NCBI GenBank assembly: GCA_903772945.1
Contig: CAICTM010000817.1
Span: 1 to 46,954 of the forward strand
DNA length: 46,954 nt
Direction of reading: 5' to 3'
Source of the DNA: Seminavis robusta
Lineage: Eukaryota > Bacillariophyta > Bacillariophyceae > Naviculales > Naviculaceae
Below, in pieces: positions 44,081-46,954 of the stretch (position 1 is the first letter of the stretch; every line of letters starts with the position of its first letter). The notes beneath the pieces were generated by a model that saw only the letters and a list, made by a program, of their open reading frames with translations, was not told where the DNA came from and searched no databases. Made by a program: the position numbers and the translations under genes.

Positions 44081-45519
44081 CTATTTCTTGGCAGCAGCTT
44101 TCATGGACGTGATCATTTGAGTCGACATTTTCAAGTACACGTGATTCCAAGCACTCTTGATGGCCGGGTTAAACTCGTCGGGGAGGCATTTTTTGAGTGT
44201 ATAGATCAAGGCTTCCCCCATGATTGGGAAGTACTCCTCTTTGACTCCGTAGGTGACGTGAAGTTCGCCCAACTGTTTCATGTTGTCCTCGAGCCTCTTG
44301 ACTTCCAACATGAAGAGAGCCTTATCAAGCATCTCCACGAAGTGTTTTGAGTGAATCTTGAAGCGCCTACTCTCCATCAACTTTGAACATTCCGTGTCCA
44401 TATCAACAGGAAAGCCGAAGAGAGTCTTTGTCTCGGGGCACTTTTGAAAAAGTCTATGTTGGAGAGGTACAAAAGAGAAGTTGAGAGGTTGCTTTTGCGT
44501 CTTGCAGGCGGTCAAAAATTTGGCTCTGCCAGTAAACAGTAGTTGTGTCAGAGTGAAATACTCACCTGCGGAACAGGATTGTGCCGGCAACCTCCTCATA
44601 GTTCTCAAGCTTCTTGAGCTGATTCCAGCTGTTGATGACGGTGATGTCATCGTTCATGGCCTTGACCATTTCTCCCGAGAGAGCAGCATAGACTATTCCC
44701 CACGCTTTCTCAATATCGGGAGTAAACTTTTCCCTCAAGCAGTCCTTCATCATTTGGATCAGCGCTTCGCCCATCAAAGGGAAAAACTCAGCCTTGACAC
44801 CCATCCTGGAGTGTTTCTTGCCCACTGCGTCATTGCAAAAAGACAACCATCAACGATTAGATTAGTCACCAGAGCAGTCCGGGATGAGGTGGAAAAGTTA
44901 GGGGCCGCCAGCCACTTACAATCGGTCAAGATCTCTTGAAGAATTTCGGCATCCGGTCCAAGCATGTTCAGTGCCTAGATAGGGAGAGAGGAGGAGATGG
45001 TAGCGTTGTGGTGAGTGTCTTGATTTGTTTCTCTGAGTGACCTTCCCCTCGTACCGGTACACCATGGTGTCTTACCTTGTCCAACATCTTTGTTGGTACC
45101 GTATTATCAGGGAAGGATCAAGAAGCGGACTTTTTGAGAGACCATTGTGAAAAGAAAATAGGAAGACTAAAACCGCGACGTGGTCTCACCTGAATCATGT
45201 ACCGGGCATGCTTCACGAAGCGGGTACTCGTCACAAGCTCGGTATTCTCAGTCTTATCCAACGGGAAGAAACCAAACAATGCTTTCGTCGAAGGACACTT
45301 CTCGAAGAGACTAGAAGGAAAGAAAAGCAACAAGAGAGCACATTGTGGTGAGTCATTTGGTCCAGTTTCAACGATGGGTCATCCGCGGAGCATGGATTTG
45401 ACTCACTGTGTAAAGAGGATGGATCCAGCAGTAGCTTCATAGTCAGGAAGACGGCGCAAAAGTTCCCAGGAGTCCATCACCTGGAAAATTGTATCGTAGT
45501 CCATTTCGAGAGAGCTCAT
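44081..45519 (-). CDS. Tandem two-domain globin (6 exons, one 12-nt microexon)
   Basis: Exons in transcript order are 45519-45407, 45310-45190, 45087-45076, 44974-44920, 44824-44566 and 44453-44081, giving 310 residues with two globin folds. Domain 1 (about 1-150) has VMDSWELL, LFEKCPSTKALFGF, distal-position His72 (FVKHARYMI) and proximal-position His105 (GKKHSRMGV). Domain 2 (about 155-310) has VINSWNQL, LFQKCPETKTLFGF, His221 (FKIHSKHFV) and His252 (GELHVTYGV). The third exon is only 12 bases (MLDK) and is demanded by MLDKAL in domain 2. Both domains have a phase-2 intron at the end of helix B. With both heme histidines in each half, it should bind two hemes, for oxygen or nitric oxide chemistry in the cytosol. 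No signal peptide or reductase domain is seen. Confidence 0.88.
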
Positions 45520-46406
45520 GGTCAGTGTTTGTATATTTGGAACTGAACGAAAAGAAAATGAATTGTTTTGCTTGTGTTTTTATTCGCAGAGGTTCAGATT
45601 GTGAGCAATCAATCAAAACTTTTTGATGCATTCAGCAAAGAATGACCAGCGACCTGACACTTCCTCCTGGATTCTCGCACCTCCATACCGTACGGTATCC
45701 TTGTGCCTACCGTACTTCTATGAACGATTCTGGAATCTGGGGAGCGATTGATGCCATGCTTCCAGGTAGCAGGTCGGTAGGAAAGCTCGCTGGAGATCTT
45801 GGATGAAGATACCAATCCTCGTCGCTTTCATTTTCAACAAATCAACGAAGAAAGATTCGCATTCTGCTTCGTGCCTGTTGAAGCAAAGAACACTGGAGGC
45901 AGTTACAGGAATCCCATACTTGGAGTAAGGAATTCTTGACTTTAAATGTGAAATCGCGGATGACTCGTAATGACCCTAATACGAATTCAGAAGGGAAGGA
46001 GTTCCCATTCGTTGAACACAACCTTGACATAGGGATTAGTGATGCAACCCGCAACCCCTTCCGGTACCGGTAGTTATCCTAGTAGAGGGTACACGTATAA
46101 CGACTATATACGAAATACGGTATACGCGTTCTTCGTAGACGGTAGTCTTTAGCTCACACCGGCACTCAGGTTTTTATGTACCAATCTTGGGAACCTATTT
46201 GACAGGACATAGAAAGAGTTAAAGTAGTGATGCGAGATTTATTGCACACACGATTGACCCATCAGTCAGCATCAGTTTTCGTTCCAACAAGCCCTCTTTC
46301 GAATTGCTTTCTGCTTTCTTCACAATCGATCCGATAGCTTCAAAGATGAGATTTGCCGCGGCTTTTGGGTGAACAAGACCATGGTGGGCTCGACTGGTGC
46401 CTCTAG
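45520..46406. other. Intergenic region upstream of the globin gene
   Basis: No supported gene. GTACGGTA and CCGGTACCGGTAG words occur at 45690 and 46062-46074. The globin promoter should be in the left part. Confidence 0.45.
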
Positions 46407-46880
46407 ATGCTGCGGGGATGTATGTTGTTTGGGCAATCCAGGCTTGCTTCTTGCTGCTCGGCCAACACGACAATCAACAAGCTACCATTGCCCGGAATTG
46501 TCACTCTCCATGGACACTCTTTCCGTGGACATGGCTTCTCGGTCAAGATTGTTTGTTATCCTAGCTGCTCGGATATGACAAACCAACAGCATCGGCTCCT
46601 CATGGAGGCCCTCAAAGTTAGATTGCTGCTTCCCAACTTTGACAGAGCAAAGGCCTTGTTTTCAGTTGGAATGCGGGTCGAAGAGGCGACGTCAACAGTT
46701 TCCTTGGATAGTCTTGGGCGGCTCATGCGTTCCTATGCCCAGAAGAATGGACCTCCAAATGTATCTACCAACGAAGACGCAATGGTTAATCACGCGGTGC
46801 AGCTGATATCCATCATGAAACGCCATCCAGACATGAAAGCGTTACAGTTCCTCCCACGACTCAGAGTATCCGTGAGTAGA
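46407..46880 (+). CDS. Possible partial gene running off the right edge
   Basis: A plus-strand frame opens in this region and, from about 46576, reads like a real helical protein: HRLLMEALKVRLLLPNFDRA, VSLDSLGRLMRSYAQKNG and MVNHAVQLISIMKRHPDM, then KALQFLPRLRVS. A good donor (GTGAGT at 46872) follows RVS, so the exon may end there and continue beyond the window. The true start is unknown; ATG 46575 is as plausible as 46407. I do not recognise the family. A minus-strand frame at 46219-46473 (AAANLIFEAIGSIVKKA) also looks protein-like and overlaps the 5' part, so one of the two is probably false or the locus is degraded. Confidence 0.35.
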
Positions 46881-46954
46881 TTGGGTCATGTTTTATGAGT
46901 CAACACGATGGAACAGAGAACGCTGGCAAGAACACGTTCTCAACAAAACCAAAG

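Overview
The window looks like nuclear DNA of a diatom, probably a raphid pennate. This rests on short GT-AG introns, large secreted and membrane proteins of kinds common in diatoms, a diatom-type family of FRD kinases, and Ty3/gypsy, LINE and Harbinger remnants resembling those of diatom genomes. The genus cannot be fixed from sequence alone. There is no sign of bacterial operon organisation.

Bases 1-20,400 are a repeat-rich, gene-poor half. Bases 1-5,000 hold no gene I can support. From 5,000 to 12,600 lie nested mobile elements: the 3' end of a LINE (+), a decayed Ty3/gypsy element (-, 6,093-11,184) split exactly by a 1,336-bp TTAA-flanked inverted-repeat transposon (8,359-9,694) and by a GGATT-rich palindrome (about 10,150-10,290), then a retroelement fragment abutting a Harbinger/DDE transposase. 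Two 97%-similar direct repeats of about 520 bp (12,630-13,147 and 16,323-16,845) bracket 3.2 kb without recognisable proteins. A second inverted-repeat element (17,216-18,480) carries a 190-bp (AAC)n tract, GGGAATGTT units and a GAGTACT array.

Bases 20,469-45,519 are genic. In order: a glutamine-rich bZIP transcription factor (+); a secreted protein with two PPC-like domains (-); a small secreted protein of unknown function (+); two related protein kinases (+); oligopeptidase B (-); a membrane-anchored SET-domain protein (+); a membrane-anchored adenosine deaminase-family protein (+); a third kinase of the same family (-); and a tandem two-domain globin (-). A weak partial gene may run off the right edge. 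Most multi-exon models were rebuilt by joining GT-AG exons in phase and checking each junction against paralogous or family motifs.

Most interesting signals: three microexons (18, 18 and 12 nt) in three unrelated genes; a first intron far better conserved than the exons between two diverged kinase paralogs (an introner or conversion candidate); a globin whose two domains both carry the classical phase-2 intron at the end of helix B; a clean TTAA transposon whose removal restores the host reading frame; a 35-bp perfect palindrome in a divergent promoter; and intergenic enrichment of the palindromic words TACCGGTA and CTAGCTAG. The genes do not form one pathway; the only functional cluster is the kinase family.
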